A stretch of DNA of 64,000 nucleotides from Ascaris suum (Eukaryota; Nematoda; Chromadorea; Rhabditida; Ascarididae): the NCBI GenBank assembly GCA_013433145.1, contig CM024191.1:1380501-1444500 (forward strand), written 5' to 3'. Below the pieces are notes generated by a model. That model did not search any database. It saw nothing but the letters and a program-made list of their open reading frames with translations, and was not told where the DNA came from. The stretch's first letter is position 1, and each line of letters opens with the position of its first letter. Below, one piece after another: positions 1 to 39,287 of the stretch. Both the position numbers and the translations under genes were made by a program.

Positions 1-389
1 TCAAAGCTTTTGATATACATATTTGTAAGATTTGAGCAGTGTTAAATACTTAGAACATGGTTTTGGGTCATATTCTGACTCTAATGAAGATAAAATTGAA
101 TGGAGCCTATAGTAGAGTTGAACGGCCCTTCGATGGAGCTGTTTTGGCGATGTGCGATTACTGTGACAAAAAATTCTGGTTCGACGCAAACGGTATGAAA
201 ATGAACTCCAAGATTTCTATAAAAGTTACATGTATGCATAAACAAAAATCTTATTACGTGCATAAAATCTCTTTGATGTAACATAAGAGACGTGGAATGT
301 CTAAGTATTTTTTTCACTGACATAAACTATGACTGCTTAACTTTAGTAATTTTTTGATGAATCATATATTGCCTCTGTATTTTTAATAG

Positions 390-391
<2 letters not shown>

Positions 392-477
<86 letters not shown>

Positions 478-585
478 TTATATTATATTTATATTTATAT
501 TTTATTTATATTTATATTTATATTTATATTTATATTTATATTTATATTTATATTTTATTTATATTTATATTTATATTTATTTTAA
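392..585. repeat. (AT)n microsatellite followed by (TTTATA)n satellite
   Basis: About 80 bases of pure alternating AT (392-472) pass directly into about 110 bases of a degenerate TTTATA/TTATAT hexamer repeat. The composite structure suggests the hexamer unit arose by mutation and re-expansion of the dinucleotide tract. Confidence 0.95.
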
Positions 586-3500
586 AAACTGAATTATATA
601 CTGCATTTTCCTTAAAAAAAACGTCTTCAGGATGGTAGGCTTAGACTGATATATATTCCAATAATGAAGTGTCGATGGACGCGTTTCGATCATGTGAAAT
701 CTGAACGTTGTGTGGTTATTTTGTCGCTGCTGTAAGGCAAAAGTTCCTACACATCCAATAAATGTGAAAGCATTCTCATTAATATGTCATCATATTTATG
801 CTTTTAAAGGATATCAAATACAGTAAGTGGTGGATTATGACTCACAATCGTAAACGAGCAGGGTGAAGAATATTAAGCGGTTGGGTATGATGAAGATGTC
901 ATCAAGACGAACCTGATCGGCTTTCGGTGATCGGCTCTTATCGCAGTGGGAGGTCGCAGACGGGTGTGAAGTTTGATTGCAATTATAACGTCAACACCGA
1001 TGTTTCAGCTACCATGCTGAGTCATTAGGTGGCAATTGAAAAAGACATCCCTCTAATCTTTCGTCGATTATTTCGCTGTTCGCATTTCAGTCAGCACTTT
1101 CTCGTTAAAAAACCTCATCTATTTTTTTTTTCAACACAAATCGGCTGCGTCAACTCAAGCAGTCTTCCAATTTTCATCAGTGATTTGTATTTTGCAATTC
1201 ATTTCCTCTAAAATTGCAGATATTCCTATGACAAAAATTCCTACCCATTGGGTTCCTGCAAATAAATATGAACAGGCACGAATATTGTGCTGATATTGCA
1301 TATTGCACCCGAAATGGAACGTTGCCTGGCAAAACCGGTAGTTTCTAGGCCACTGTTAGGCATTATTGTAAGTGCATATTCTTTAAGCACATTTGGAAGC
1401 GCATAAGAGATGAAATGATAAAAGAAGTTTAATATATTCAAGCAAGTAAAATGATAATAGACTACGAACGGGTTGTGCACCACCGCGAAATTCATAAGCA
1501 TCCAGCGCCGTGTTCGCCTATACGTAACACGTTAACTCAACTTATTAAGGGCTTCTTCTCTGTGTCGAGTATATTAGTGTGTACGTATGTGTATGTCTAT
1601 TTGTCGCCAATCCCATGAAATTTAGGTTATTCAAAATTTTTGAAAAGCGATCTTTTTAAACGCTTCTAAGTGCTAATCACATCGGGACGACAGAGAAATT
1701 TTTCGACAAATTGAAAGATATTATTAAAACGCGAAAAAATTTTAGCTGAAATATCCCATAAGAGTAACTGCTGATTACGAAATTTGATATCGAATGAGTG
1801 CAGTGTTATCATAATGCCCTAAAAAAAACTCGTTGAGCTTTTAGAGAAAATCTTGATAGGTTTGACGATGCAGAATTATCGGCAAACATTTGCATAGAAG
1901 AATCGATTTTTGCAATATATCAGGGCTTGAGAGATGCTTGTTCAAAAGTTTACCGTAGAGGAACCGACTTAGCGCTATTTTTACATCAACTAGAGATTTT
2001 TGGCGAGAAACAGGACTTTTAGGCGGTTCTGTTTTTTTTTCTTTTCATTTGTCAAGCATAAACGGTTAGAAATATTTGATTTTGTACCAAAACTATCCCG
2101 CTTTTGAGCACTCCGACTATTCGTGAGATAATTGGAACGTTTCAAGAGGTCTGCCATCATGCCAGAATTCATCTATCGGTTCAAGCGGTTCGGTTTTTTA
2201 TTGTTAAAAAATAAACCACGTTTAAACGGTTTCTGCAAAAAACTTTCAAAGAAATGAAGTAGTGGATGGATTAAACCGACTTGGTGTAAATACTAAGAAA
2301 ACACTTCCCAAAATCCTGGGCATCCGAATCCAAAACTCGGCCTTTTTTGGCATTTGCGCTTCAAACTTTAAACGATAATGAAACGGAAAAATGGAACAAG
2401 TGAATCTTAGAAATCCTGCGCCGATGAAAAAAAAAGCACCTTGTACTACAGCTTTTTCACGCAGTATTCTTTCTTTCTTGATTTTCACTTTATATTTTGC
2501 TCTGTATTTCTTTGGATGTCACAACAAAGGAGCCGCTCAGCATGCCTGGTCTCAAATAAAATAGTACCGCCTGTCGTGAAGTTGAAACCGAACTCTGTAT
2601 ATGCGCTTTATCTTCGAAATAATCATCAATCATTACTTTTCGTCTATTACTTTTCGTTACTTTTTTTTACTTCTCGTCTATTATACACTAACAATCAAGA
2701 GAAATGTTTCACGCCAATTTCCAGCGATGCTAAAGCATACTATTGCAAATACGAACTTGCAGATTGGTATATTCATTAGTGATTTGTTGAAGTCGCGTTT
2801 ATTTGTGCAATTGAAAGTCAGATTCTGCTAGCGTAAGCGTGTTGCGCATAACTCAGAGAGGCGAGGCTGAAATTTACTCTATCTAATACATTGATTTTCA
2901 AATGAAAACTTTTTTTAAATGCTTTTCTTTTCAAACATGCGGGATCACTCTTTAGCGCGCATAGGTCATGATAGCATTTAATCGTTATTTCATTGAAATG
3001 AACGTTATTTTTATTAACTAAACATTTTCATTAACCGATGTTCAGTTGTTAGGTGATATTCCAACTTGTTATTTTTGAGAAAGTATTACTTCATGTATAT
3101 AACTTCAGCAACCGTATTGATATGTTAATTGTAGTTTTCTAAGTGATCGCTCCTATCCCGTCCGTTCCGAACTTCGCATGTCTCAGTTTATCATCACTTT
3201 CAGCTTACAATTCCCCAATCATTCAAACGTTTGCAAAATAAAATCAGCTTAAGTTTTAATACTGTCGTAATAATTGCAACACAAAAACAAGTCGAAATAG
3301 ATGGTAGTTAGTTATTTTTGCTAAGCTACTTTAGGCCTCAAATTCCGACTTTTGCTCTCCACTGTAGTGTTTGGTCCTCGAAACAGACTCGCTTTTCTAG
3401 AAATGAGATGACTATCTAAATTAAATTAATCAATTGACCTGTGAGTGTCGTTATGCTTAGTTATGAAAAACAATTGTTCAAGCAATATTTATTATATAGA

Positions 3501-4592
3501 ATTATTAACGACTTCGCTCTTTGTGTATAATATTTCTGGAAAACTATGACGAGTGTAATTATTGTCGAGGCATTTATGAAGTATTAGGCAGTACAATTGT
3601 TTTGAATTTGTCAGAAAATTAGGCAGTATATTCTTGATTGAAATGGACCTCATAATTCAGAGGTTTGCATAAATACTGCCAAAAATTTCTAAATACTATG
3701 CTCATTTCAAAAGCTTTATCACTTGAGTTTATTTATGCAACCTTTTTGAGTCTTTCAGGTTGCTTTCTACCTTCGGGTCTCGCATAGGGCGCTAGAATCG
3801 GTCGATACTGAAATTCAGCTTGTCAGAACAATGTGCTGTTTGCATATCAATCGTATAAATTCTAATTATTTAATTAATATTTTATTTCTGCAGTGATCAC
3901 TGCAAACATTGCACTGAAAAAACTTTGAAAACGGACAAGCAGTTCTTCTGATGGACTAAACAACTGTTTTTTTTCTGCTCACCAGATCCCAGCCGAGCAG
4001 CAAGCAATCATTACCCTATTGATAATGACTTTTTTTGCATGAAATTAAGAAGCAACTCACTATTAGAACATTCGAAGTGTTTATCGTGTTTCGTTTATTA
4101 TAGTACTATACATTAATTTTTAAACCTTTAAACTAAGTGCTTTTGCCAGCCTAAACACAGAAGTAACAAGGAACGTATGCTCTAATTATCTATCACTTGA
4201 GACCACCCAAGATGACGAATTTTCTTTCAGCCACCAGCCATTGCGCCAGTATGATAAATTTCCATAGACTTCATGACTTGTTCTAAGCAAAATATTGGTA
4301 AAGTTCGTAGTAAAGTTCCAGTAATATCGGTCAAATCAGGTGTCCACAGAGAAGTAGCATAGTAAAAATAACGTCAGTGTGCCTATCGAATTAAACGTAG
4401 AATACAACAGATATGAAATAAAATCTCTTCAATGTATAATCTAAGCGGAAGAATTGTTATGATCGCTGTGAAGGAAGTAATACTCCAGTAAATTGAACGC
4501 CTTCTGCATCTCTTTATCGAAACTATAAATCATTTTTTGGAGCACATGTCGAGCATTGTATCACTTGTTATAATCGATGCATAAATAAATAA

Positions 4593-4737
<145 letters not shown>

Positions 4738-5922
4738 TCTATACTGTTTGCAATATATCTCATAGGCGTAAATATTATTCTTGTATATTAACTGATGCAA
4801 TAACCGTGTAACAACTTGTAATTCTACTTTTACTTGTTGAGACATTGATATTTTATCACCGCAAAATATTCTTCTCCTATATTCGTTGCAAATGAGCAAA
4901 ATTGACACATAAAATAATCTACACATTATTAAATCCTTTCCATTGAAGTTAAAGAAAATATAAATTTGTGGTATAATTTTTTTCCATGTTTTGCACTTTA
5001 ATTTCTAAGGTAATATTATTATCGAATAAGAAGTTTAAAAAATGGCGATTCACGACAGAAGTGATGAAATTTCAATTTCATAAAAGTACAGTGCAATGAC
5101 GTCATTTGCAAGCATTTTTGTTTGTTTGTTTTTTAGGTTTGCTGCATAAGACTGATAATAATAATAGCGTCGATTTATCGTTTCATAGTTTGCTGGAAGG
5201 CGGCCAATGTACATATTTTTTTATGAGTTTTACTCTTTATCCTTCTTTGCATTTTATTGCTGTTTCTCAATTATTGATGAATATTTTCATCCTTTTTTTT
5301 CGATTATAGTCGAACATTACAATCAGTGAAAGGAGCTCCGTTTTCCGATTCTTACTCGTGATGATCTATGTTTGCCAACGAAATTGATTAAGAAATTGAT
5401 TAAGAAAACGTTTTCTATTTCAAGTATATTTCTATCCTAGAGGTTAATCACTGTTCATGAGAATTGGGAGGCTTACAAACGAATACTCTAGCGTGAGGTG
5501 AACTATACCGTTATGATGTCTCGATAAGTGTACTTGAAATTAGACGCGATAGTAAAGCGCACACAAATAAATTTCTGCATAATTCATATTGATATCAGTA
5601 TTTCTTATCACTGATTGGATGCACTCAAATAAACGGAGACAATCATTTGCAAACATTTGTGTGTCATTTGCAAACGGAGACATTTATCTCTATTCATAAT
5701 GTGTGTCGTTTTCTTTTTCCTATTGCATTAATTTTTCTCAATTTTCTCACTTAAAGAATCGATTCAGATTTATTATACATAGATGGAAATTCCAAGGAAG
5801 TTTTGAATGTTCATCACATTGGCTGTTTACCTAAAGCTTATAAATTTTAAATGAATAGGCTTGTTGCAGTTCTATTGCTGACTTTTTAATAACGATGTAA
5901 ATGTATTCTATGCTCAATGAAT

Positions 5923-5932
5923 TTTATTACAG
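5923..5932 (+). promoter_or_regulatory. Candidate trans-splice acceptor of the ABC transporter gene
   Basis: TTTATTACAG ends 11 bases before the ATG at 5944. No upstream coding exon is apparent, so this acceptor is best read as the site where a spliced leader is added, as in many nematode mRNAs. A cis-splice from an unseen non-coding first exon would look the same. An in-frame ATG at 5917 lies upstream of the acceptor and would be removed. Confidence 0.5.
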
Positions 5933-5943
5933 CAAAAAATCTG

Positions 5944-20475
<14,532 letters not shown>

Positions 20476-20586
20476 TCATATGCGTTTAAATTTTGTTTGC
20501 TGTTTTTACGTATATTTATCCTATTGTTTTGTTCACGATAAATATTTGTTAGATTTTAGCTCTTTCTTGGAAACACACATTTCCGA

Positions 20587-20592
20587 AATAAA
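20587..20592 (+). terminator. Candidate polyadenylation signal of the ABC transporter gene
   Basis: This is the first AATAAA hexamer after the stop codon ending at 20475. Distance and orientation suit a short nematode 3' UTR. Confidence 0.55.
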
Positions 20593-21502
20593 TTTCAAGG
20601 TAATACGGCACTTCGTTCACTAAAATTTGTAATTGATAAAGTTATTACTGCAACCATGATTTGCATATGATCGAATATGCTTAGCCATAGTAGGTATGAT
20701 CTCTAGACTTCTTTAAATGCATTTTTAGGCATATTCATAATTTCTTCTATCAGATATTGCATTCATATTAAGCTGGATTCTGCTTTCTAGATCACCTTTT
20801 CTAATTGATTAAACAAGCATTTTAATAGTTAATGCGGTATGTTGCAACCAACTATTACAGTCTAACTCACACTCAGAAGATAATTAGTTCTTGATGAACG
20901 ATAAAAACTCGGTCCAAAGAGAGAAGACGAACCCACGAAGTATCATTTGCGGGTGAGCGATCTAGGTCTGATCTGCCGCCGACGTAATCACTGGGACCTT
21001 TGAAAAAAACACTGATGGTACCCGATGCAGGCTGTTGTAGTTCTGGTGTAATGCATTGGCAGTAGTATGCATTAGTAGCTGATTCGTTCCACTAATAGGA
21101 AAAGCTTTCATTGTTTCTCAAACATTGATAATTAATTCTTAATCATTTCAAATTTCAATTATTATCTCAGAAATCTGCTTATATCATTCGGAAAATAGTT
21201 TTTATATTCGATAAATGGTGATGTAATTTCCGAACAAAAAAGTTGATCTAAACGTAAATGATTTCAAACGAAAAATTTATCGCCGATTCGTCTAAACACA
21301 TTTTCGTTGATTTATTGAAGTAACTTATGTTGATAAGTGAAAAATATATCCAGTAAATCATATCGTATAATATTAATTTCCTCTGGCACTGAGTAACATC
21401 TCTACCAATTTTTTCTTTGCAAAAGTTTTGCCGTTTGGAAAAGCGCATCGACTGCATTTTCCAAGTTAAAATCACTTCGTAATCAATAGATTATAGTAAT
21501 TA

Positions 21503-21753
<251 letters not shown>

Positions 21754-22809
21754 ATGATGCTATTAACTCAGTGAGATTAGATGCCAAAAATGTTGATTGC
21801 CTAGCGAAATTTTTAGCGTAACCAAGCTTTAGCTGAGGATTAAAACATTACTTTGATGGCCTAAACTTCCGACAGACATTTCTGCAAGTTGACCTCCGAA
21901 ATAATGAGGACGTCGAAGCACTCGACAACTGTCCCGCTCCTTCATGATACAATCAAATAGCCTCACGCATCTATTTGCCAAATATCTATCCTCTATGTTC
22001 AATGCTTGTCGAAGAAAAAGTACCAGCATGAGATGAGGGGGATACTGTGAGATAGGGGAGGGGGGAGAGGGTGAGAGGAATACTATTGCGCAACTCACTG
22101 TAATTTCATTAAAAACTTTTACATAAGTGTTTTTCTCCTCTTATTGACAATGATAGTACATTTGCGTGGAAATTACAACATTTCTGCACTTACAATTTGC
22201 TAATTTTCACGTGAAGCCTCGAACAATGCATACATTTGTGGAGAGCACGTTGAGTTCTATTGTTTGATATCAAAACAATCGAAATCTGAGGTTTTAAAAA
22301 AAATTTCTTTTTTTCAAAATTCCTCCCTTACGCCCGAAAAAATTGCGATCTTTTGGAATTGTTTTCTCGGTCCCTATTGAAATTATGGGGGTAGCATACA
22401 TGAAAATCCCCAAAATCGCAAAAATTGAGGTTTCAGAGATCGATCCTTGCCCCGTGGAATCGGCTTTCAATTTTTCTTCCAAAATGAATCAATTTATTTA
22501 TATATTTTGTTAGAGCTTTTAAAGTAGTATAGAGTAAAGCAAATCGCAATTCCATTAGCTCAATCGTTGTGGAGATAAAAATTTCAAAATCTCAAGTACA
22601 GTATATTTATATACAAAATTCCCAGAAATTAATTCTTATGATATAGAAACTCTCTCTCAGAAAATGAAAATGATACATTATTGAAGAACAGTTTATAGAG
22701 CAATGAAAATAAAAAGTTCCCGCAAGAAGGTACAGAGCGAAACTGTAACGATCGCAGATAGAAGTGATGATACGAACCTATTGGCCATATACTTTTTATT
22801 TCAGTACTT

Positions 22810-22852
22810 ATGCTAGGCACAGGGAGGCAGAGTCCCCTCCTGTGCCTAGCAT
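22810..22852. repeat. Near-perfect 17-bp inverted repeat
   Basis: The left arm begins ATGCTAGGCACAG and the right arm ends CTGTGCCTAGCAT. The arms pair over 17 positions with one bulged G and a loop of about 8 bases. It is intergenic, upstream of csk-1. It could be a foldback element, a MITE relic or a small hairpin RNA locus, and I see no flanking duplication to decide. Confidence 0.85.
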
Positions 22853-24345
22853 AATTATTGAAGTTTATTTCAAAATTTTGCCGCCTTAATGCTAATCAAC
22901 CGAAACGTTTACCACATGCAAACATGTGATATGATGAGTGCTGTGGATAATTTGAAATGAACGGCGCGAACCGTTTGGGATAATCACCACCTAGATTTGA
23001 GGATTTGCCCTATACCTATGATGGCGTGAATGCAGCATTGAAACCTAAGAAATAATAAGGTTTCAATAAAGTCTACAGACAACCTTCTGCTGTTAGTAGA
23101 TAACTGTTGGGTATAGCAACGAAGAGCCAACTTCTCAACTAACACTGCAGTGATCACATTTAATCGTTTACTCCATTGCCATCTACTGTTCTCCACATAA
23201 TGTCACTGATCGAATTATGTCCGCTTGCACCGCCCCAGCGATATCCGGGGATATATAAATCTGGCTTTGGCCCGTTTGGATGTCCTCGGTTCTACTTGTG
23301 TTTAGGGGCCGTGGTGCTGCCCATAAACTATTTCTTCTACCTCGCTAGTGCTTTGCATATTGGCAACGACAGACGGTTATCGGCTCCTGCCATCTGAATA
23401 CACTCGGTCCATTCTATGGGATCGTTGCGAGTCATAACACCAACAAAGTAACATGTCGACAAGCCATTTTTCCTAAATGGAGGAAGAGATGGATTCATGC
23501 AAAATAAAGATATTAATAAAATTCATGTATGCAAATTTTTGAGTAAATATTTCTGTTCTTTTGTAAAAAGTTCAACAAAAGTGCTACATTAGATATAACT
23601 TTTAAAAACTCAGCACATAAAGCGCAAACATTGATGACAGTCGCATTTAGTGAATGCATTCTATTGGGCGAATGTCGACAACTGTATTCTAAATGCAACA
23701 CGATTCCGCCATCGTCTGCGTCATTTATGTTTGCTGAGGGGCACAGATTTCGCATATTTTGTATTTTTTCGATCAGTTTTGCAATTATGCGGCGGGTACA
23801 CTCGACTCTTGGTTGTGCTTTAGTGGTGTTTTCCCTTATCTCAATAATGAAATGTCTCCCGGTCGAAAGGAGAGCTGCGAACGGGATGGGTTCTGCTTGG
23901 GTTAGGAACTATTGCTACTATCTTCGAGACGCTTGCTTATTTTTTCTCGGGGGAAAAAAAAACTATTACTTCGGAAATTTATTTCTTGACAGAATGAAAT
24001 ATTTTCTAAAAAAGGTGGAAAGGATTCTTCCGATACGCTGAATCATAGGTGAAAATTTTGTTGCACTCTTGGCATTGTTTCATATTGATAGCGAAGATCT
24101 CTATATTCGTACAATTCTTGAGCAATTTATTTATGACTAAGATTAAGAGGTGGAATATAGTATTAGAGGGATCTCTCTTTACAACTCCATATTCCACAGC
24201 CAACTAAATATGACTGTCTTTTAAAATGCGGCTGATTTTTTCATGTGCATATTGATGAGGATATTGCTTTTTCGTTAGTGTCATTGTCACGTTAGTGAGA
24301 GAGTTGAAGTTGTTTTTATTGAAGGTTGAATTGGTTTTGCATTCG

Positions 24346-35858
<11,513 letters not shown>

Positions 35859-37355
35859 CGGGCATCACGGAATACTACGCATCGGTACGGGGTTTTTTCC
35901 GCATTTTTTTTTCGGTGTAGCTCGTTTCTGTTAACTTTTTTTGACGCACAGTGCATTTTACGAATGCTGTTGATTGAGAATTTTTCCCTCTGATGTGTTG
36001 TTTTGTTTAGTGTTCAATTTGTGCACATCTATGTTGGAAATAGTTTTCTTTGCATTGATTTATGAAGAGAAATAAGAAGTGAAAGTCATAGATTTCAGCG
36101 CACAAAAGCAGAGAACAGTTTTTCGTTTTGTTCTCAATTTGCTGCATATCTTCGAGCTTCTTTTGATGAATTCCGCAGAAGTCACTAAATGCTCAGTGAT
36201 ATAAAATTGCAAGAAGTCAAGCTTTGTTATACACTATGAAAGGTTGATGATGCAAAGATATCGTCATACTCAAGCCAAAATGAAATCTGCAGAAATCCTC
36301 AGTATTTACGTCGAAACTATGGGTGAGTAGTTTTAGATACTAGAAAGCATACAATGAGAGGAATCTGAATCGCATAAGTTAAGCGAATGCATGTTTCACA
36401 GATATTTTCAGTTGAAGAGTCGTTGGCTAATTATATGTAATAGGCACAAAGAAGTGTGTTATATTTTCTTGCAGCAGGTTGAAATAAATCGAAGAGGATA
36501 TTATTGTCAACGTAATTTGTTGATGGTATTATTATAGTCGTAATGAATATTCGTTCATAAAGAACGAAAGCAACTGTGAGAGGCAGTGGATGATTTACTT
36601 TTCCACTTTACTTGTACTTTATATATTTGACACGTTGTCGATTTCTTTGTTTAAGTAGGTCGTATGTGAGATACGGACAGAGAGTGCAGTAGTTTCGGAG
36701 GATTTTATCGTACGTTGAGAATAGTTTCTTGTATAAAGCGTTCTTATTAGCTAGTAAAAGATTCAATTCAATTCTTTGAAGAAAGAATTTCTTTTTGTAA
36801 ACATTTCTCTTTTTTTTTGTGATTTCAACCAACGTCGATACGCGTTAATTTGTACGAAGTATATCTGTCGTTTTTGCAACTAAGATTGTCGTCTAATTTT
36901 TTGACTTTTTTTTTCAAAATTTTCATTCATCTCTTCATTTCTTTAAGTCATAACTTTCTTTTCGCTTTCATGCTGCCTTTATCGCATAACGAGTGCTATA
37001 TAGCCTAGGTATTATCCTATGAAGACTCTCAATTTTGGCGCTTTTAAAGAATCAAATTATTTATCGTTTATTTGTATTCGTATTGATTATTAAAAAATCC
37101 TTATGTATTGAAGTGTTATATTTGTGCTCTTTATTGGGTTGCAACGAACGGAAATTAAAGCGAAACGGGATAGGAGAAGAGAGGCAATACAAGCAACAAC
37201 TTCACACTCACAGTTCTGAAGATCTTCAAATGATAGAGGAATGCAGTAGATTTTTTCCATCGCACCGAACCATTTTCGTTTGCGGGATTTTTTTTTTTTT
37301 TTTTTTTTTGCAATGTTGTTGTTTGTTTTTTTTTTCGTATTTATTTGGTGTATTA

Positions 37356-37484
37356 TTGGCATGCTGTCAAAGTTTAGTCCATATTATTAACGTTTTTCTT
37401 GTCAAATTTTGGCAATTATTTTTTTTAGGACAGCATGCCAATATTTGGCAATTATTAATGTTGGCATGCTGTGAAAGTTTAGTC
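37356..37484. repeat. Cluster of direct and inverted copies of TTGGCATGCTGT
   Basis: A 24-base unit starting TTGGCATGCTGT and ending AAGTTTAGTC occurs at 37356-37379 and 37461-37484 with one mismatch. An inverted copy of its core (GACAGCATGCCAA) lies between them at 37429-37441. TTGGCAATTATT is also duplicated inside. This may be a relic of a small inverted-repeat element. Confidence 0.85.
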
Positions 37485-38118
37485 GATTATATTTGAAAAT
37501 GGTGAGGGTTTTTAATCTGAATAGGGAAAAAAATTTTTTAACGCTTTGAAAAATACTAAGATGCCAATAACTTTTTTTTTCCTACCATATATTGAAAAAT
37601 TTCCCAAGTTTTTATGAAAATTTTCATTTTTGCTTGTATTATTTTAATAGTGCGCTTGAAGTAGTCTTTTTTTTTTGCTGTTTTATTTGTCAGTATGGTA
37701 AGTGCGCCGTTCTCTGAGATGGTTTCTTTAGTTCTCGATTAGATTGCACACTGAAAAAAAAGGATGATTGATTTTATAACTGAAGACATATTTTTCAAGT
37801 TGTGTTTTTTTTTTTTCAAGTTTTTGAAAAAGTTTCTCAAGTTTACATTCAATTATCTTTTAGGGAGTTGAGTTTTCATACTTTTAAGGCTATTTTTAAA
37901 AGCGTTTCTTTATTCGAACTCTTTTCTACCAAAAGTGATCGATAGTGCAGTGCTGTGTTCCTCGCTTTCATCTATTTACAATTTGCCAATATTGCGTCTT
38001 GATTTCCAAAGTTTTGTATAATAAGTTTTTGACGTACTATGCGCAGAGTGATTATTCGTCGAACCTATGTATTATATACGATTATCATCAGAATGGAAAG
38101 TGTACTTATTCCCCGTTT

Positions 38119-38150
38119 GGGGGTGGGGGGGGGGGGGGGGGAGCGGGAGA
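38119..38150. repeat. G-rich tract with 17-nt G run
   Basis: A run of 17 G follows a G5 block and precedes further G3 blocks. It is intergenic, a potential G-quadruplex sequence and a likely site of assembly or length error. Confidence 0.85.
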
Positions 38151-39274
38151 GGGAAGAGATCTAATTCAATTGTAAATATTTCTTTTAGAGTGCTCTCTTT
38201 TTTTTGGATCTCAAATGTGCATTTTCTTGTTTACTATCCACAACGTTATTACCTTGAAAATTATTTTTTCTATTGTTTAGCCACCTTTCAGAGAATAAAT
38301 TCTCCATTATCGTTGCATTTCATCCGTTGGAAATACTACTAACACTCTGTTAGCGGATGCAGTTCATTAGACATATGGTGCTATAAGCAGATAGCCTTCT
38401 TAGTGTTTCACGATCCATTGTATTTCATAGGTATTTGTGCTGCTAGTGTGCTGTGCGTCTATTATCGTTATTGTGGCATTTGAAGAAGCGTGCCGAAATA
38501 TTCGTACATTTGTAAGGGGTATGATCGAAGCGAAATGAGGTTTTCCTCACCACGTTGATGGTTCGTGAGACTTTTGTCATTTATGCAGTGATGACCATCC
38601 TCTCCTCTAGCGTCGGAAAATTAGCAGCCTTCAAGGAAGTTGGGGTGATCGATTCTTCAAGTCACATCCTACGTTGTAATTTTCTAACTTACTGAAATTT
38701 GTATGAAAGATGTTTTACCTGTATTACTCACCTCTGCAGTGTGTTTATTTGAGTACCTGTATTACTCACCTCCAAAGTTTAGACTAATTGTCTCTTGTAT
38801 TCTCCTATATCCGAGTTTTATCCCAATTTGCGATTTGAAGACTCGATCATAGCTGCGATAGACCGCATCTATAAAGCTTTGCATCCTGTCTCTGTCATAG
38901 ATTTTCTCAGATATTTGGATGAGCTTCCATGAACTCCGACCTGGGTTAGGGCGGGAGGTTTTATTCGAAATTGTATCGCATTAATTATGTTGTGCCAGCT
39001 TTAAAAGCTTTTCAAAATATCAACGTTTTCCTAGGGTTAGGTTGAATCTTAGCCACGTTCAGCCTAGATCAGCATTCATATGGAGTGAAAATAATAAAAA
39101 CTATGTGCTTGATTATTGCATAAATCGTTTCATTTAACGTTGTTCTGCGCAATGATTGTATGTTTTTTTTTTATTCTCAGAGGAGTGCATATCGAGTTTT
39201 GCCGTCTTTGTTTATTTATAACATTCAATTCTGTATTGTCTATACTATGCATAAACTAATTTAATCTATGTTTG

Positions 39275-39284
39275 TTATATATAG
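39275..39284 (+). promoter_or_regulatory. Candidate trans-splice acceptor of the myotubularin-like gene
   Basis: The run GTTATATATAG ends four bases before the ATG at 39288. It fits a spliced-leader acceptor but is weaker than TTTCAG. It supports 39288 as the start only if that first exon is right. Confidence 0.35.
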
Positions 39285-39287
39285 CAA

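Larger units (their letters stand above)
35859..39287. other. Intergenic region between csk-1 and the myotubularin-like gene
   Basis: It starts with the csk-1 3' flank; the first AATAAA I see is at 36483-36488, a long way (about 625 bases) from the stop codon. Beyond that are T-rich tracts, a repeat cluster around TTGGCATGCTGT (37356-37484), a 17-base G run (38125-38141) and an 18-base direct repeat near 38717 and 38755. No convincing exon was found. Confidence 0.5.
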
